A stretch of DNA of 64,000 bases from Achromobacter seleniivolatilans (GCF_030864005.1 NZ_CP132976.1:2790001-2854000); one strand, 5' to 3'; positions 24,862-36,243 are shown, counted from the stretch's first letter. A program made the numbers and translations. Notes: generated from the letters alone by a model not told the origin.

Positions 24862-25458
24862 TCAAGCGGACGGCGCCAGCTGCGTATCAGCGACATGCGC
24901 GCGCAATTGGGCGCGCACTGCCTCTAACGTAGCGGCGTCCTGGCCGCGCTTGGGAATGATCACGCCTTGCAAGGTGCCCAGGATGACGTACAGATGCTGC
25001 GGGGTTTCTTCCACCCGGCGGATATCGGACCACTCCATGCGCCCGGAGGCCGTGGCAGTGGTATCCAAAATGCCGTCGGGCCCGAAATCCAGCTGATGAC
25101 GGCCAAGGAACAAATCATCGGGCCGCTTTTTCAGCATGCGGCGCGTGTTCATCCTGACCAGCGGAGGCAGCACAAACTCATACGCCAGCGCCAGCAGCGC
25201 CAGAATGCCCAAGCCCACCGCCAATCCCTGGAAGTACACCGGCAGCAATTGGCCCCAATTTGGCCCCTTGCCATCCCATGTTTGCCAGATCAGGTAGGCC
25301 AGCAAAGCCACGATCATCAACACCCCGAATCGCAGGTGCGACCGGTAGCGGCGGCGGCGCAGCTCGGGGCGTTTGTAAACGTAGGCGGCGAACTCCGCGT
25401 AGTCATCAGCCGTCATGTCGACGGTCATCCGGGCTTGGCCGGGCAAGGCGGACGTCAT
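24862..25458 (-). CDS. YcxB-like small membrane protein between parE and parC
   Basis: This 198-residue protein has two hydrophobic helices (HLRFGVLMIVALLAYLIW and AVGLGILALLALAYEFVLPPLV, about 45-100). A C-terminal soluble domain follows, with DGILDTTATASGRMEWSDIRRVEETPQHLYVILG and VIIPKRG, the YcxB-like pattern. The function of this family is unknown. Its ATG overlaps the parE stop by one base (TGATG), so it is probably translated by coupling, and parC follows 45 bases later. An internal ATG at 25428 is a possible alternative start. Confidence 0.75.
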   Translation of the reverse strand: MTSALPGQARMTVDMTADDYAEFAAYVYKRPELRRRRYRSHLRFGVLMIVALLAYLIWQTWDGKGPNWGQLLPVYFQGLAVGLGILALLALAYEFVLPPLVRMNTRRMLKKRPDDLFLGRHQLDFGPDGILDTTATASGRMEWSDIRRVEETPQHLYVILGTLQGVIIPKRGQDAATLEAVRAQLRAHVADTQLAPSA

Positions 25459-27419
25459 CAGATATCCAGCTCCGCCAGGTTGCCCTTTTCTTCGATCCAG
25501 GCGCGGCGCTGCGAGGACTCGCCCTTGCCCATCAGCATGTCGAACATGCGGGTGGTGTCTTCAGGAGTCTGATCGCCATAACCCACGGGCAGCAACCGGC
25601 GCGTGTCCGGATTCATGGTGGTTTCCCACAACTGCTCGGGATTCATTTCACCCAGGCCCTTGAATCGGCTGATTGCCCAGGCGCCTTCCCGCACGCCTTC
25701 CTTGCGCAACTTGTCTTGCGCGGCTTCCAGCTCGCCTTCGTCCAGGCAATAGATCTTGCGGGCCGGGCGCTTGCCCTGCGCCGGCACGTCCAGCCGGAAC
25801 AACGGCGGTTTGGCCACATAGACATTCCCGGCTTCGACCAGCTTGGGAAAGTGCTTGTAGAACAGCGTCAGCAGCAGAACCTGAATGTGAGAGCCGTCAA
25901 CGTCTGCATCGGACAGGATGCAGATGCGGCCGTAGCGCAGGCCGGACAGATCCGGCGTATCGCCTGGGCCATGCGGGTCCACACCAATGGCTACGGAGAT
26001 GTCATGAATTTCGTTGTTGGCAAAGAGCCGGTCGCGGTCCACTTCCCAGGAATTCAGGACCTTGCCGCGCAGCGGCAGAATGGCCTGGAATTCCTTGTCG
26101 CGGCCCATCTTGGCGGAACCGCCTGCGGAATCGCCCTCGACCAGGAAAACTTCGGTGCGGGTCGCATCGCTGGACTCGCAATCCGTCAGTTTGCCGGGCA
26201 GCACAGCCACGCCCGAGCTCTTGCGCTTTTCGACCTTCTGGGCGGATCGCTGGCGCGCCTGCGCCTGGCGAATCGCCAGCTCGGCAAGTTTCTTGCCGTA
26301 CTCCACATTGCTGTGCAGCCACAGGTCCAGCGCGCTCTTGGCAAAGCCGCCCACCAGACGCACCGCGTCACGGCTATTTAGGCGCTCTTTGATCTGGCCC
26401 TGAAATTGCGGGTCCAGCACCTTGGCCGACAACACAAAGCTGGCGCGGGCGAAGACGTCTTCAGGCAGCAGCTTCACGCCCTTGGGCAACAAGCTGTGCA
26501 GTTCAGCAAAGCTCTTTACCGAGCCAAACAAGCCTTCGCGCAAGCCGGATTCGTGCGTACCGCCAGCAGGCGTGGGGATCAGGTTGACGTAGGACTCGCG
26601 CACGGCGTTGCCGTCCTCGGTCCAGGCCACGACCCATTGGGCGCCCTCGCCTTCGGCGAAGTTCTCGTGATCGGCGCCAGCATATTGCTGGCCTTCAAAG
26701 AACGGCACCATCAATTCGGCGCCGGACAGGGCCTCGGCCAGATAGCCGCGCAGCCCGTCCTGGTACTGCCAGGTCTTGGTGTCGCCGGTCTTTTCGTTGA
26801 CCAGCGAGACTTTCACCCCGGGCAGCAGTACGGCCTTGCTGCGCATCAAGTGCGTGAGCTCGCCCAACGGAATATTGGGGCTGTCGAAATATTTCGGGTC
26901 CGGCCAGACGCGCACGCGGGTGCCGGATTTTTTGCGGCCACCCTGATCGTAGGGCGCCAGCGGCTCATCGACGTCGCCGCCTTTGAAAACCAGACGATTT
27001 ACCGCGCCATCGCGCCAGACCACGACTTCCAGCCGGGTCGCCAGCGCGTTGGTGACGGAAACGCCCACCCCGTGCAGGCCGCCGGAGAAGGCATAGGCGC
27101 CGCCGCCCGCCTTGTCGAACTTGCCCCCCGCGTGCAGGCGGGTGAAGACCAGTTCAACAACGGGCGCGTGCTCTTCGGGATGCAGACCGACGGGAATGCC
27201 CCGCCCGTCGTCCTCGACGGACACGCTGCCATCCAGGTGCAGCGTGACCTGTATTTGTTTGCAGTAGCCAGCCAAGGCCTCGTCTGCGGCGTTATCAATA
27301 ACCTCCTGCACAACGTGCAGAGGGTTTTCGGTGCGGGTGTACATGCCCGGGCGCTGGCGCACGGGCTCCAGCCCCTTAAGGACGCGAATGGACGCCTCGG
27401 TGTAACGTGGAGTGGCCAA
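25458..27419 (-). CDS. parE: DNA topoisomerase IV subunit B
   Basis: This 653-residue ATPase subunit of topoisomerase IV shows the GHKL ATP site (IDNAADEALAGY, VEDDGRGIPVG, GGLHGVGVSVTNALA) and the TOPRIM motifs (EVFLVEGDSAGGSAKMGRDKEFQAILPLRGKVLNSW, ILSDADVDGSHI). The start is assigned to TTG at 27419, which gives ATPRYTEASIRVLKGLEPVRQRPGMY, the normal family N-terminus; GGGGAT lies just upstream. The frame stays open upstream through the control region and antisense to trxA, but this is not family sequence. Its promoter region holds the tandem LexA-type boxes. Confidence 0.95.
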   Translation of the reverse strand: MATPRYTEASIRVLKGLEPVRQRPGMYTRTENPLHVVQEVIDNAADEALAGYCKQIQVTLHLDGSVSVEDDGRGIPVGLHPEEHAPVVELVFTRLHAGGKFDKAGGGAYAFSGGLHGVGVSVTNALATRLEVVVWRDGAVNRLVFKGGDVDEPLAPYDQGGRKKSGTRVRVWPDPKYFDSPNIPLGELTHLMRSKAVLLPGVKVSLVNEKTGDTKTWQYQDGLRGYLAEALSGAELMVPFFEGQQYAGADHENFAEGEGAQWVVAWTEDGNAVRESYVNLIPTPAGGTHESGLREGLFGSVKSFAELHSLLPKGVKLLPEDVFARASFVLSAKVLDPQFQGQIKERLNSRDAVRLVGGFAKSALDLWLHSNVEYGKKLAELAIRQAQARQRSAQKVEKRKSSGVAVLPGKLTDCESSDATRTEVFLVEGDSAGGSAKMGRDKEFQAILPLRGKVLNSWEVDRDRLFANNEIHDISVAIGVDPHGPGDTPDLSGLRYGRICILSDADVDGSHIQVLLLTLFYKHFPKLVEAGNVYVAKPPLFRLDVPAQGKRPARKIYCLDEGELEAAQDKLRKEGVREGAWAISRFKGLGEMNPEQLWETTMNPDTRRLLPVGYGDQTPEDTTRMFDMLMGKGESSQRRAWIEEKGNLAELDI

Positions 27420-27614
27420 GTTATCCCCAACATCTGTGGAAAAAAACCGACATTTTACGGTTAAGCCTAGATTCTGCGCGGCTCCGGGTGGGATGCGCAC
27501 GACCTGACCAGCACCGAATTCGGTAGGATGATGACAGTCACAGCCAGCGCGCCGGGGTTGATCCCTCATAAACGCGACAACTGCGCCGCAACATCCTACA
27601 CAAATCCTGCAAAC

Positions 27615-27662
27615 CCTGTTGTTATTAACAGTGGTATGCCTGTTGTTATTGACAGTGGTATG
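27615..27662. repeat. Two tandem 24-bp repeats, each with a LexA-type box, between parE and trxA
   Basis: The gap 27420-27743 (324 bases) has no gene. It holds two adjacent 24-bp direct repeats, 27615-27638 and 27639-27662, that differ at one base. Each contains a full CTGT-N8-ACAG palindrome: CTGTTGTTATTAACAG (27616-27631) and CTGTTGTTATTGACAG (27640-27655). This is the SOS-box consensus bound by LexA in E. coli and many betaproteobacteria. The second repeat also creates TTGACA and an extended -10-like TGGTATGCT, so promoter and operator may overlap. Confidence 0.7.
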
Positions 27663-27694
27663 CTTTAGTCCATTCCACAAACAAGAACAACGGC

Positions 27695-27719
27695 AAGGCG
27701 CGTCTCTCACGCGCCTTTT
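27695..27719 (+). terminator. Hairpin with short U tract in the trxA leader
   Basis: A nine-base-pair stem AAGGCGCGT/ACGCGCCTT with a CTCTC loop ends in TTTT, 25 bases before the trxA ATG. It could be a weak attenuator of trxA-rho, or it could stop transcription coming from upstream. Confidence 0.5.
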
Positions 27720-27743
27720 GCTGCCGAACCGAGAATCACCATC

Positions 27744-28070
27744 ATGAGCGACCAAATCAAGAACGTCAGTGACGCGAGCTTCGATGCCGATGTGTTGAAA
27801 TCCGGCCAGCCAGTGCTGGTGGACTACTGGGCTGCCTGGTGTGGCCCCTGCAAGATGATTGCCCCGATCCTGGAAGAAGTCGCCAACGAGTACGCAGGTC
27901 GCCTGACGATCGCGAAGCTGAACGTGGACGAAAACCAGGGTACCGCCACCAAATACGGCATCCGCGGCATTCCTACCCTTATGCTCTTTAAAGACGGCCA
28001 AGCCGCCGCCACCAAAGTTGGCGCGCTGTCGAAGTCGCAACTCACCGCATTCCTGGACGGCGCGTTGTAA
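27744..28070 (+). CDS. trxA: Thioredoxin 1
   Basis: This 108-residue protein has the thioredoxin active site WCGPCK (Cys33 and Cys36), the cis-proline loop [14 protein letters not shown], and a normal family length. It reduces disulfides of cytoplasmic proteins with electrons from thioredoxin reductase. It lies directly upstream of rho, as in E. coli and most betaproteobacteria. Its leader contains a hairpin, and its upstream gap has two LexA-type boxes. Confidence 0.97.
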   Translation: MSDQIKNVSDASFDADVLKSGQPVLVDYWAAWCGPCKMIAPILEEVANEYAGRLTIAKLNVDENQGTATKYGIRGIPTLMLFKDGQAAATKVGALSKSQLTAFLDGAL

Positions 28071-28090
28071 ACTGCGTGCTGTGAACGAAG

Positions 28091-28111
28091 GCGCCGCCCC
28101 GGGGGCGGCGC
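28091..28111 (+). promoter_or_regulatory. GC-rich hairpin in the trxA-rho intergenic region
   Basis: A perfect eight-base-pair stem GCGCCGCC/GGCGGCGC with a five-base loop lies 20 bases after trxA and 75 before rho. There is no U tract, so it is not a simple terminator. It could stabilise the trxA mRNA end or take part in Rho autoregulation, which acts in the rho leader of E. coli. Confidence 0.4.
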
Positions 28112-28186
28112 TCATTCAAACCCGCGCGAGCCCGTCCGTGGCGCGCCGCCAGACCCCTCCTTTACTTTTCCCCACCAATCACCGCG

Positions 28187-29446
28187 ATGCACCTCAACGA
28201 ACTGAAGGCGCTGCATGTCTCGCAGCTGCTGGAAATGGCCGCTGGCCTGGAAATCGAGAACGCCAACCGCCTGCGTAAGCAGGAGCTGATGTTCGCCATC
28301 ATGAAACGGCGCGCCAAACAGGGCGAGCAGATTTTTGGCGACGGCGTGCTGGAAGTCCTGCCCGACGGTTTTGGTTTCCTGCGCTCGCCCGAGACCTCGT
28401 ATCTGGCCAGCACGGACGACATTTACATCTCGCCGTCGCAGATCCGCCGTTTCAACCTGCACACCGGCGACTCGATCGAAGGTGAAGTGCGCACGCCCAA
28501 GGATGGCGAACGCTACTTTGCTCTGGTGAAAGTGGACAAGGTCAACGGCGTAGCGCCTGAAGCGATCAAGCATCGCATCATGTTCGAAAACCTGACGCCG
28601 CTGCACCCGAACCGGACGATGCGTCTGGAACGCGACATCAAGAGCGAAGAAAACCTGACGGGCCGTATTCTGGACGTCTTCGCCCCCATCGGTATGGGCC
28701 AGCGCGGCCTGATCGTCGCCAGCCCCAAGTCCGGCAAGACGGTGATGATGCAGCACATTGCGCATGCCATCACCACCAACTACCCCGACGCGGTCATGAT
28801 CGTCCTGCTGGTCGATGAGCGCCCCGAGGAAGTGACCGAAATGCAACGCACGGTGCGTGGCGAAGTGGTGGCGTCGACTTTCGACGAACCCGCTACCCGT
28901 CACGTGCAAGTGGCTGAAATGGTCATCGAAAAGGCCAAACGCCTGGTCGAAATGAAAAAGGACGTCGTGATCCTGCTGGACTCGATCACTCGTCTGGCCC
29001 GTGCCTACAACACCGTGGTGCCGGCATCCGGCAAGGTGCTGACGGGCGGCGTGGACGCCAATGCCCTGCAACGCCCCAAGCGCTTCTTCGGCGCAGCTCG
29101 TAACCTGGAAGAAGGCGGTTCGCTGACGATTCTGGGTACGGCGCTGATCGAAACCGGCAGCCGCATGGACGAAGTCATCTACGAAGAATTCAAGGGCACG
29201 GGTAACTCCGAAGTTCACCTTGAACGTCGTCTGGCTGAAAAGCGCGTCTACCCGTCGATCAACCTGAACAAGTCGGGCACCCGCCGCGAAGAACTGCTGA
29301 TCGCGCCGGACCTGCTGCAAAAGGTCTGGGTGCTGCGCAAGTTCATCCACGACATGGACGAAGTGCAATCCATGGAATTCATCCTGGACAAGATGCGCGC
29401 CACGAAGACCAACGCCGAATTCTTCGACATGATGAAGAAGAAGTAA
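28187..29446 (+). CDS. rho: Transcription termination factor Rho
   Basis: This 419-residue hexameric RNA helicase has the N-terminal helix bundle ([18 protein letters not shown]), the primary RNA-binding cold-shock-like domain (DGFGFLRSP, about residues 60-68), and a RecA-type motor. Walker A is ASPKSGKT (about 178-186) and Walker B is [17 protein letters not shown]-loop and R-loop residues are in the expected places. Length equals that of E. coli Rho. Codon use is strongly adapted, as expected for an essential gene. Confidence 0.97.
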   Translation: MHLNELKALHVSQLLEMAAGLEIENANRLRKQELMFAIMKRRAKQGEQIFGDGVLEVLPDGFGFLRSPETSYLASTDDIYISPSQIRRFNLHTGDSIEGEVRTPKDGERYFALVKVDKVNGVAPEAIKHRIMFENLTPLHPNRTMRLERDIKSEENLTGRILDVFAPIGMGQRGLIVASPKSGKTVMMQHIAHAITTNYPDAVMIVLLVDERPEEVTEMQRTVRGEVVASTFDEPATRHVQVAEMVIEKAKRLVEMKKDVVILLDSITRLARAYNTVVPASGKVLTGGVDANALQRPKRFFGAARNLEEGGSLTILGTALIETGSRMDEVIYEEFKGTGNSEVHLERRLAEKRVYPSINLNKSGTRREELLIAPDLLQKVWVLRKFIHDMDEVQSMEFILDKMRATKTNAEFFDMMKKK

Positions 29447-29462
29447 GCTCAGGCTTGCATGC

Positions 29463-29494
29463 AAAAAAACTGCCCTTGTCGGGCAGTTTTTTTT
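29463..29494 (+). terminator. Intrinsic terminator of rho (bidirectional with yhdP)
   Basis: AACTGCCC/GGGCAGTT with a TTGTC loop is followed by eight T residues, 20 bases after rho. On the minus strand an A tract supplies a U tract, so it can also end the convergent yhdP transcript. Confidence 0.9.
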
Positions 29495-29546
29495 CGTCCA
29501 AACGCCGTAGCGGGAATAACCGCGCTGGCTCGCCGGCGACCCGGCA

Positions 29547-32500
29547 TCAATGTTCGATGAATTCCGGCATGCGGCGCGGTGTTGCGTCGGCTGGACGCGG
29601 TGTCTGCTTGGGGGCTTCTTTGCCCGAGGCATCAATCGGTTCGATCTTCGGATCGTCCCAATTGCCAGTCACGGAATATTCCATGGTCATCGCGCGGGCG
29701 AGCGGCTGCTTGAGCAACCACTGGGTGACGAACGCGCCCAGACCGATCAGCGGGTTGACCGCCAACGCGGTCACCATAGCCGCCCCGCTGGCATCCAGAT
29801 TGGGGATCACCGCGGCCTTCAAATCCCAGCGTTCTTTGATGATGTTGACCCCGCCAGCCAGGACAATGGCCGCCACCGGTCCGTTCACCTTATAACCCTC
29901 GGTAGTCAGTGCGCCATCCGCCATCTTCACGCGGCCGCGTATGGTGTCAAACGGAAAGCCATCGCGCAGCAGATTGGTCGGGTTGATATCCAGCCGCGCC
30001 AGACGCTGCAATGATTGCAGGGACAACAGCTCCAACAATCGCGCGGTACGGGAGTTCACGTGCATGAACCGCCCCTTGTCCAGACTGATATCCACTTCGC
30101 CCACCACGTCCGCAATATTGTGGGTCCACGGCAGGTTGCGCCATGTTGCCTTGCCTTGCGCCGTGCCTTCGCCTGCGGACACCATATTCTCGAAACCAAT
30201 CCGATTCAGGAACTTGCCCAAGTCCTTGAATTTGACGATTGCGTCCACCGTCAGCCCCCGGTCAGCCCCTTCCAGCGCCCAATTGCCCGTGGCGTTAAGC
30301 GTCGCAGCATCATTGGTGATGGACAGCTTATCCAGACGCCACTTGCGGCCGCGTTCCTGATTGGTTCCCAACACCTGCAGCTCGCCCATGTTTTTGCCGT
30401 AAAGCAGAAATTCTTGGGCTTGCAGATCGATTGCCGGGATGTCGGACAAATCGTTGCCTGAGGCCAGCGCCTTGTCCGCCTCGTTGGAGTCGTCCGCGCC
30501 CCCAAATGACAGATGTTTCAGCCGCGCCGTGATCTGACCCGCAATGGCCCCCGACGCCTCACGCCATTCCAGCGTGCCCGTGGCCTGCCGCGACTGAAGA
30601 TCTACGCGCCATTGCGACGGACTGGGCCGCGTGGCGTATAGCGTCAGGTCATTCAACGTGTAGCCGCTGGCGTGCAACGTACCGGTGGCCAGGCTGACTC
30701 GCTCAGGTTGGGGAAACATCGGTTTGGCAGGAGCCTTTCTGGCCCCGCCCTTTGGAGGCGGCGTATCGAATCCGTCCAACACCGTTTCCCAGCCATCCAT
30801 ATCCAAGACAGGAAGACTGGCATTCAAGCTCAAGCCGCGCTCGGGCAGACTAGCCGGGCGTCCGATCCCCAATGCGCCACGCGCGAAGTAAGAGGCGCCT
30901 TCTGCCGGATCACGCTCAAACAATGCGTTCGTGTTTTCACCCAGGCTGGCCGTCAGCCAACGCCGGTTTTTAGCGCCGCGGTCCTGTGCCGAACCCCATT
31001 GCAATTTCAGCAACTGCGACGCCTGCGCCGTCTTCCCCACTGGCGCGGGCATGTCGATCGCCATGCCTGCCAGATCGGATTCCACGGAGATTTCAACCGA
31101 GCCGCCCTTCTGATAGCCCAGCTTGCCCTTGTAGCCTGCGTTACCTGAAAAACGGGCCATTGATGGAGCGCTGCTGAGTTGCTTCAGGCCCGCTGCCGCA
31201 AGGGTGCCATCGAATTGCAGGGCGTCCGAGCTTTGCAGTAAAGCGCCATGTATTTTGACCGGGCCTCCTAGAAACTGGGCGCGGATTTCTTTGGTCTGGA
31301 CCCCTTTTTCCGAAAAGACCAAATCGCCCTGCATCTTGCTGAGCAACGGCATCTCAGGCATGAACGTGAATGAATTCTCTGAAAACTGAATACGGCCATG
31401 GACCTGCGTGTCGTCAGCGTTCAGTAACGGCACCTTCAGCTTGAGCGGCATGCGCCAATCGCCCGTGCCACGCGCCTCGTCCAGCGCGCCGTCCAACAGC
31501 CCGCCCAACGGAGAGTTCGCCGCCATTGCCAGATAGGCCGTCACTGGCCCGGACGTCTCGCCATTGACCTCCAGCTCAGAGTCATGCTCCAAGTTGGGGA
31601 TGATGGCCGTGACCGCGCCCAGATTGACCGTCTGGCCTGGGCCGGTATGCGCCACTGCGCCGCCTGCGCTGTCTAGCGCCAGACTCACTTTGTCGATACG
31701 GAAGTTGCCAGACAGGTTATCCAGCATCGGCCAGCCCTTGCGATTTTCGCGCGCGGGTGCGTAGTCGACCTTGGCGCCGGCATAGGCGCCGGCGATCACG
31801 AACTCACCCTTTGCCGCAGGATTGGCAAACGGAAAATCGTCCAGATCGCCCTTGAGGGTAATGGCGGCGGAACGCATTTCGCCTGCCGGTAGACCCGTGG
31901 CCAGCCACTCGCGTGCATCCGCATTGACTTCCAAAGGCAGGTAGCGGTGGATGGACGACATGGCGCCGCGCACCATCGTGCCGCGCATGTCTACGCTCCC
32001 CGCCGGGGTTTTGCCCTCACGGTGCCATTGCCCTTGCAGTCGCACGTCCAGGTCATCGTTGGTCACCTGCATTTGGGCGACATCAACGAACCAGTTGCGC
32101 GCATCCGGCCCCTTCACGGCCGCATCCAGTGTCAACTCATGCGCCACCAGCGTGGGGTCTTCAAAGATGCCGGGCAGCGTTACACGCAAGCGCTGCACTG
32201 CCCCTTTTACAGACAGATTCGCCGCGCCCGTGCTGCGCGCCAGCGGTAGATCATCAAGCTGCACAAAGTCGCCCGGCGTCCCTTGGATACGGAACTGCGC
32301 GGCGCCGGCGCGCATGCCCGGCGCATCCTTGGCCGCAGCCCAGTCCACGCCCCGCACCGCAACATCTGTAACCAGCTCGGTAAATTTTCCGCGATCCAAC
32401 TGTAGCCATGCCCGGCCCGCGATCCGCCCCCCAATGACAGGAACGTCCAGCCAGGGCGACCAGGCCAGCGGCTCCACATCATCCAATTGGGCGTAGAGCT

Positions 32501-33290
32501 GCCCGCTCCAGTTCGCTGGGTTTGACGAACGGGCCGCGAACAGGCTGCGGTTGAACTCACCGCGCAACTCCACCTTGCGAGCCAAGACCTCGCTGGCCTC
32601 GGCACGCACAACGAATCGATGAGACAAGCTGCCGTTACGCGCCAGGAAATCAACATTGGTCAATGTCAGCGGCGGGGCTTTGCGCCAGTCGTCCTGCCAG
32701 GTGATGGTCGCGTCCTGAATCAGCAGCTCGCGCTGCGCCATCAGCCAGCGCAATCCGGGGTGATTCAGGTCTGACTGATGATCGCTGCTGTTCAGGTCGA
32801 TATCTTGCCCAGCTACCCACAGATGATTTGAGGCATCACGGCGCAGAATCAGCTCGGGCTTTTCCACCTGCAACCGCACCAGCGTGGGCGACAACGCAAG
32901 AATGCTGCGCCAGGCAAGCACGGCGGATACCGATGGCAATGCCAGAACCGGGTCCGTCCCGTCGTCAAAGACCTGGACCGAAGTCAGATCAAGCCGGGGA
33001 TTCAACCCTTGCCAATTCGCCTGGATGGCGCCGATCTTCACGCGGGCGCCCAAGGCCTCGCTGGCGTAAGCTTCGATTTGAGGGCGCCATTGATCCACCC
33101 GCGGCAGCACCCAGTAACGCACGCCCAAAAGCCCGATCGCCACAATGCCATAGAGCGTCAGCGCTACCCAGAACAGGCAGCAGAACACTTTTTTGGTGAC
33201 AGGAACGCCCCAATGCAAAAAGCGGCCCGAGTGAGGGGCCGCAGGCTCGCCTTGCTTGCGCGGCGTAGGGTCTTTTTCTGAAACAGACAC
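29547..33290 (-). CDS. yhdP: YhdP-family AsmA-like envelope protein
   Basis: This 1247-residue protein has one N-terminal membrane helix ([29 protein letters not shown], about 35-63) and a very long periplasmic beta-rich body. It opens with [38 protein letters not shown], the usual YhdP/AsmA-like start, and ends with the DUF3971/AsmA-C pattern (VEGD-like [51 protein letters not shown]). In E. coli, YhdP, TamB and YdbH jointly move phospholipids to the outer membrane. The start is GTG at 33290. It faces away from glnE. Confidence 0.9.
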   Translation of the reverse strand: MSVSEKDPTPRKQGEPAAPHSGRFLHWGVPVTKKVFCCLFWVALTLYGIVAIGLLGVRYWVLPRVDQWRPQIEAYASEALGARVKIGAIQANWQGLNPRLDLTSVQVFDDGTDPVLALPSVSAVLAWRSILALSPTLVRLQVEKPELILRRDASNHLWVAGQDIDLNSSDHQSDLNHPGLRWLMAQRELLIQDATITWQDDWRKAPPLTLTNVDFLARNGSLSHRFVVRAEASEVLARKVELRGEFNRSLFAARSSNPANWSGQLYAQLDDVEPLAWSPWLDVPVIGGRIAGRAWLQLDRGKFTELVTDVAVRGVDWAAAKDAPGMRAGAAQFRIQGTPGDFVQLDDLPLARSTGAANLSVKGAVQRLRVTLPGIFEDPTLVAHELTLDAAVKGPDARNWFVDVAQMQVTNDDLDVRLQGQWHREGKTPAGSVDMRGTMVRGAMSSIHRYLPLEVNADAREWLATGLPAGEMRSAAITLKGDLDDFPFANPAAKGEFVIAGAYAGAKVDYAPARENRKGWPMLDNLSGNFRIDKVSLALDSAGGAVAHTGPGQTVNLGAVTAIIPNLEHDSELEVNGETSGPVTAYLAMAANSPLGGLLDGALDEARGTGDWRMPLKLKVPLLNADDTQVHGRIQFSENSFTFMPEMPLLSKMQGDLVFSEKGVQTKEIRAQFLGGPVKIHGALLQSSDALQFDGTLAAAGLKQLSSAPSMARFSGNAGYKGKLGYQKGGSVEISVESDLAGMAIDMPAPVGKTAQASQLLKLQWGSAQDRGAKNRRWLTASLGENTNALFERDPAEGASYFARGALGIGRPASLPERGLSLNASLPVLDMDGWETVLDGFDTPPPKGGARKAPAKPMFPQPERVSLATGTLHASGYTLNDLTLYATRPSPSQWRVDLQSRQATGTLEWREASGAIAGQITARLKHLSFGGADDSNEADKALASGNDLSDIPAIDLQAQEFLLYGKNMGELQVLGTNQERGRKWRLDKLSITNDAATLNATGNWALEGADRGLTVDAIVKFKDLGKFLNRIGFENMVSAGEGTAQGKATWRNLPWTHNIADVVGEVDISLDKGRFMHVNSRTARLLELLSLQSLQRLARLDINPTNLLRDGFPFDTIRGRVKMADGALTTEGYKVNGPVAAIVLAGGVNIIKERWDLKAAVIPNLDASGAAMVTALAVNPLIGLGAFVTQWLLKQPLARAMTMEYSVTGNWDDPKIEPIDASGKEAPKQTPRPADATPRRMPEFIEH

Positions 33291-33374
33291 GGATCGGTGG
33301 GCAGGAAAATATGTCTTGCGGTATCGTCCCCACTTATACCTGAAACGCGCCCATTCGTCTGCCGCCCTTACGCC

Positions 33375-36146
33375 ATGTCATCGTCCACTATGCTCGCCCC
33401 CGCCCTCGCCTGGTCCGGTCATCTGCGCCGCCGCCTGGATGCCCACCCGGACCAGGCCGCCTGGCTGGAAAAAGCCGTCGAACAGCCGGTGACGCCTGCA
33501 CTCATGGCGCAATGGCAATCCGAATTGGCTGGCCCAGATGCGCCGGACATCCTGCCTGTGGATGCCTGCCGCAAGGTATTGCGCAAATTGCGCGAGCGCG
33601 TCTTCAGCGTTCTGATCGTGCGCGACCTGGCGGGCCACGCTGATTTGGAAGAAGTGGTGGGCGCGATGACCCAGTTGGCGGACATTGCGGTGGCTGCGGC
33701 CTATCGCAGTGTGGCTGCCGACCTGGCAGCGGTGCACGGCGTGCCGCGCGATCCGGCCACAGGCAAACCCCAAGAAATGCTGATTGTCGGAATGGGCAAG
33801 CTGGGCGGCTGCGAATTGAATGTGTCGTCAGACATCGACCTGATCATGCTGTACGGCGAGGAAGGCGAAACCGATGGCCCCCGCCGCATCAGCCATCACG
33901 AGTTCTACGGCCGCCTGACGCGGCGCATGATGCCCGTGATATCCGAAGTGGACGAGAACGGTCAGGTGTTCCGTACCGACCTGCGCCTGCGGCCGGATGG
34001 CGATTCGGGTCCGCTGGCCTGGAGCCTGGACGCCTTGGAACACTACCTGATCGGCCAGGGCCGCGAATGGGAACGCTATGCCTGGCTCAAGGCCCGCTTG
34101 ATGCCCGCCCAGGCATTTGAAGGCAGCGACAGCGCCACACAGGCGCGCCAGCTGGAAAGCCTGCGCGTGCCCTTTGTCTATCGCAAGTATTTCGACTTCG
34201 ATGCGTTAGCCGCCCTGCGTTCGCTGCGTGAGCGCATCCGTCAAGACTGGCAGCGGCGCGCTATGGCGCGTAACGGCATCGACAGCGCAAACAATATCAA
34301 GCTGGGCGACGGCGGCATCCGCGAAATCGAATTCGTCGTGCAACTGGCGCAGCTGATTCGCGGCGGGCGCATGCCCGCACTGCAAAAGCGCGGCCTTCTG
34401 GAAGCCTTGCACGCGGAGCAGGTCGCCGGCCTGATCCCCGAGGAAGATGCCCGGCGCCTGGAAGAAGCCTACCGCTACCTGCGCCGCACCGAGCACGCCT
34501 TGCAGTACCGCGAAGATGAGCAAACGCACCTGCTTCCCGGCGACCCTGAACAGCGCGCCGCGCTGGCTGCCGCCCTGGGGATGAGCCCGCAGGACTTCGA
34601 AACCACGCTGGCCGCGCACCGCCAGTTCGTTTCGCAGACTTTCCGCAACGTCTTCCGCATGGTTGGCATGGGGGAGCAGGAAGAGCCGGCCACGCCAGCA
34701 GAGGGCGCCGGCGCCCAGGACGAACCCGGCAACGAATGTGAACTGGCCGAGCAGATCCGTCAGGCCTTTGGCGACGAGGCCCAGGACTTGTTGCGCCGGA
34801 CGGAAACCCTGTTGGGCAGCCACCGCGTTCGCAGCCTGCCCGAAAGCAGCCGCCGGCGCATGGAGGCTTTGCTTCCCGCCGCGCTGCGCGCCGCACGCCA
34901 GACTTCCGCACCGCTGGACGCCGCCGTCAGGCTGTTCGACCTGATCGAAAAAATTGCCCAGCGCAGCGCGTATCTGGCGCTTCTGGCCGAATACCCTGAT
35001 ACCCTGGCTCGCGTGGCGCGTATGGTGGCGGCCAGCCCCTGGGCCGCGCAATACCTGACGCAACATCCCTTGCTGCTCGACAGCCTGATCGACTGGCGCA
35101 CGCTGTTCGAGCCTTTGGACTTCACGCAAATCGCCCGTCAGTTGACGGCAGACCTGGATGCTTGCCGGCTGCCGGATGGCAGCCCTGACATCGAACGCCA
35201 GATGAATCTGATGCGCGATGTGCAACGCCAGGCCAGCTTCCAGCTGCTGGCGCAGGATCTGGAAGGCGAGCTGACGGTGGAAAAGCTGGCAGACCAATTG
35301 TCGGCATTGGCCGACCTGCTGCTGACCGAGACCATACGCCGCTCCTGGCCGCTGGTGAACAAGGTTGAAGGCGCCCAGCCGCACTTTGCTGTCATTGCCT
35401 ACGGCAAGCTGGGCGGCAAGGAGCTGGGTTATGCGTCTGATCTGGATCTGGTTTTCTTGTTTGACGATGCACGCGAAGATGCCGCAGAGGTCTACGCCAA
35501 GCTCGGCCGGCGCATGAGCTCCTGGCTGTCAACCATGACCTCGTCAGGCCGGCTGTACGAAGTGGACTTGCGCCTGCGTCCCGACGGCGACGCCGGTCTG
35601 CTGGCGGTTTCCATGGAGGCCTTTGAGCAATACCAGAACAAGCACGCCTGGGCCTGGGAGCATCAGGCGCTGACCCGCGCCCGGTATGCGTCGGGCGACG
35701 CTGCTGTCGGCGCCCGCTTCGAGCAGATCCGGGCAGCCATCCTGGTCCAGCCACGGGACCCCGCTGCACTGCGCGAAGAAGTGCTGGCCATGCGCGAAAA
35801 GATTAACGCGGGCCACCCGAACACCAGCCAGAAATTCGACTTGAAGCACGACCGCGGCGGCATGGTCGATGTGGAATTCGTCACCCAATACCTGGTGCTT
35901 TGCTATGCAGGCACGCATCCGGTGCTGGTGCACAACCTGGGCAACATCACCCTGCTGCGCCTGGCTGGCGAAGCGGGGCTGATCGCCCCGGAACTGGCCG
36001 CGCGGGCAGCCGATGCCTACCGCGTCTTGCGCCGTGTACAGCATCAATTGCGCATGCAGGGCGTAGAGAAAGCCCGGGTGGCGCCTGACCAATTGATCGA
36101 TGAACGGGCCGCCGTGCGCGAACTCTGGACGGCGGTGCTGGGATGA
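33375..36146 (+). CDS. glnE: Bifunctional glutamine synthetase adenylyltransferase/adenylyl-removing enzyme
   Basis: This 923-residue enzyme adds or removes AMP on glutamine synthetase in response to PII protein and glutamine, and so tunes nitrogen assimilation. It has the two nucleotidyltransferase domains expected: an N-terminal deadenylylase half with [22 protein letters not shown] (about residue 136) and a C-terminal adenylyltransferase half with [21 protein letters not shown] (about 675). Each is followed by [11 protein letters not shown] or [11 protein letters not shown]. Length is close to E. coli GlnE (946). The ATG at 33375 gives the family start; the frame is open further upstream. 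Confidence 0.96.
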   Translation: MSSSTMLAPALAWSGHLRRRLDAHPDQAAWLEKAVEQPVTPALMAQWQSELAGPDAPDILPVDACRKVLRKLRERVFSVLIVRDLAGHADLEEVVGAMTQLADIAVAAAYRSVAADLAAVHGVPRDPATGKPQEMLIVGMGKLGGCELNVSSDIDLIMLYGEEGETDGPRRISHHEFYGRLTRRMMPVISEVDENGQVFRTDLRLRPDGDSGPLAWSLDALEHYLIGQGREWERYAWLKARLMPAQAFEGSDSATQARQLESLRVPFVYRKYFDFDALAALRSLRERIRQDWQRRAMARNGIDSANNIKLGDGGIREIEFVVQLAQLIRGGRMPALQKRGLLEALHAEQVAGLIPEEDARRLEEAYRYLRRTEHALQYREDEQTHLLPGDPEQRAALAAALGMSPQDFETTLAAHRQFVSQTFRNVFRMVGMGEQEEPATPAEGAGAQDEPGNECELAEQIRQAFGDEAQDLLRRTETLLGSHRVRSLPESSRRRMEALLPAALRAARQTSAPLDAAVRLFDLIEKIAQRSAYLALLAEYPDTLARVARMVAASPWAAQYLTQHPLLLDSLIDWRTLFEPLDFTQIARQLTADLDACRLPDGSPDIERQMNLMRDVQRQASFQLLAQDLEGELTVEKLADQLSALADLLLTETIRRSWPLVNKVEGAQPHFAVIAYGKLGGKELGYASDLDLVFLFDDAREDAAEVYAKLGRRMSSWLSTMTSSGRLYEVDLRLRPDGDAGLLAVSMEAFEQYQNKHAWAWEHQALTRARYASGDAAVGARFEQIRAAILVQPRDPAALREEVLAMREKINAGHPNTSQKFDLKHDRGGMVDVEFVTQYLVLCYAGTHPVLVHNLGNITLLRLAGEAGLIAPELAARAADAYRVLRRVQHQLRMQGVEKARVAPDQLIDERAAVRELWTAVLG

Positions 36147-36243
36147 CGGAGGGCTGGCGGCTCCCCCTGCTGATCCAGGCAATCGGCCCTGAACGGCAAC
36201 TCGTCGTAAAATAAGGACTTTTCCGCCTTTTCGCCTGCAAGCC

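Noticed and set aside
27415..27440. DnaA-box-like TTATCCCCA beside parE
   Set aside because: It has one mismatch to the consensus, stands alone, and has no A/T-rich unwinding region or dnaA/dnaN neighbours, so no origin is supported.
27420..28115. Long N-terminal extension of the parE open frame through the control region and antisense to trxA
   Set aside because: The extension has no family resemblance, includes a HTTVNNNR repeat that is only the translation of the 24-bp DNA repeat, and runs antisense to trxA. The normal ParE N-terminus begins at the TTG at 27419.
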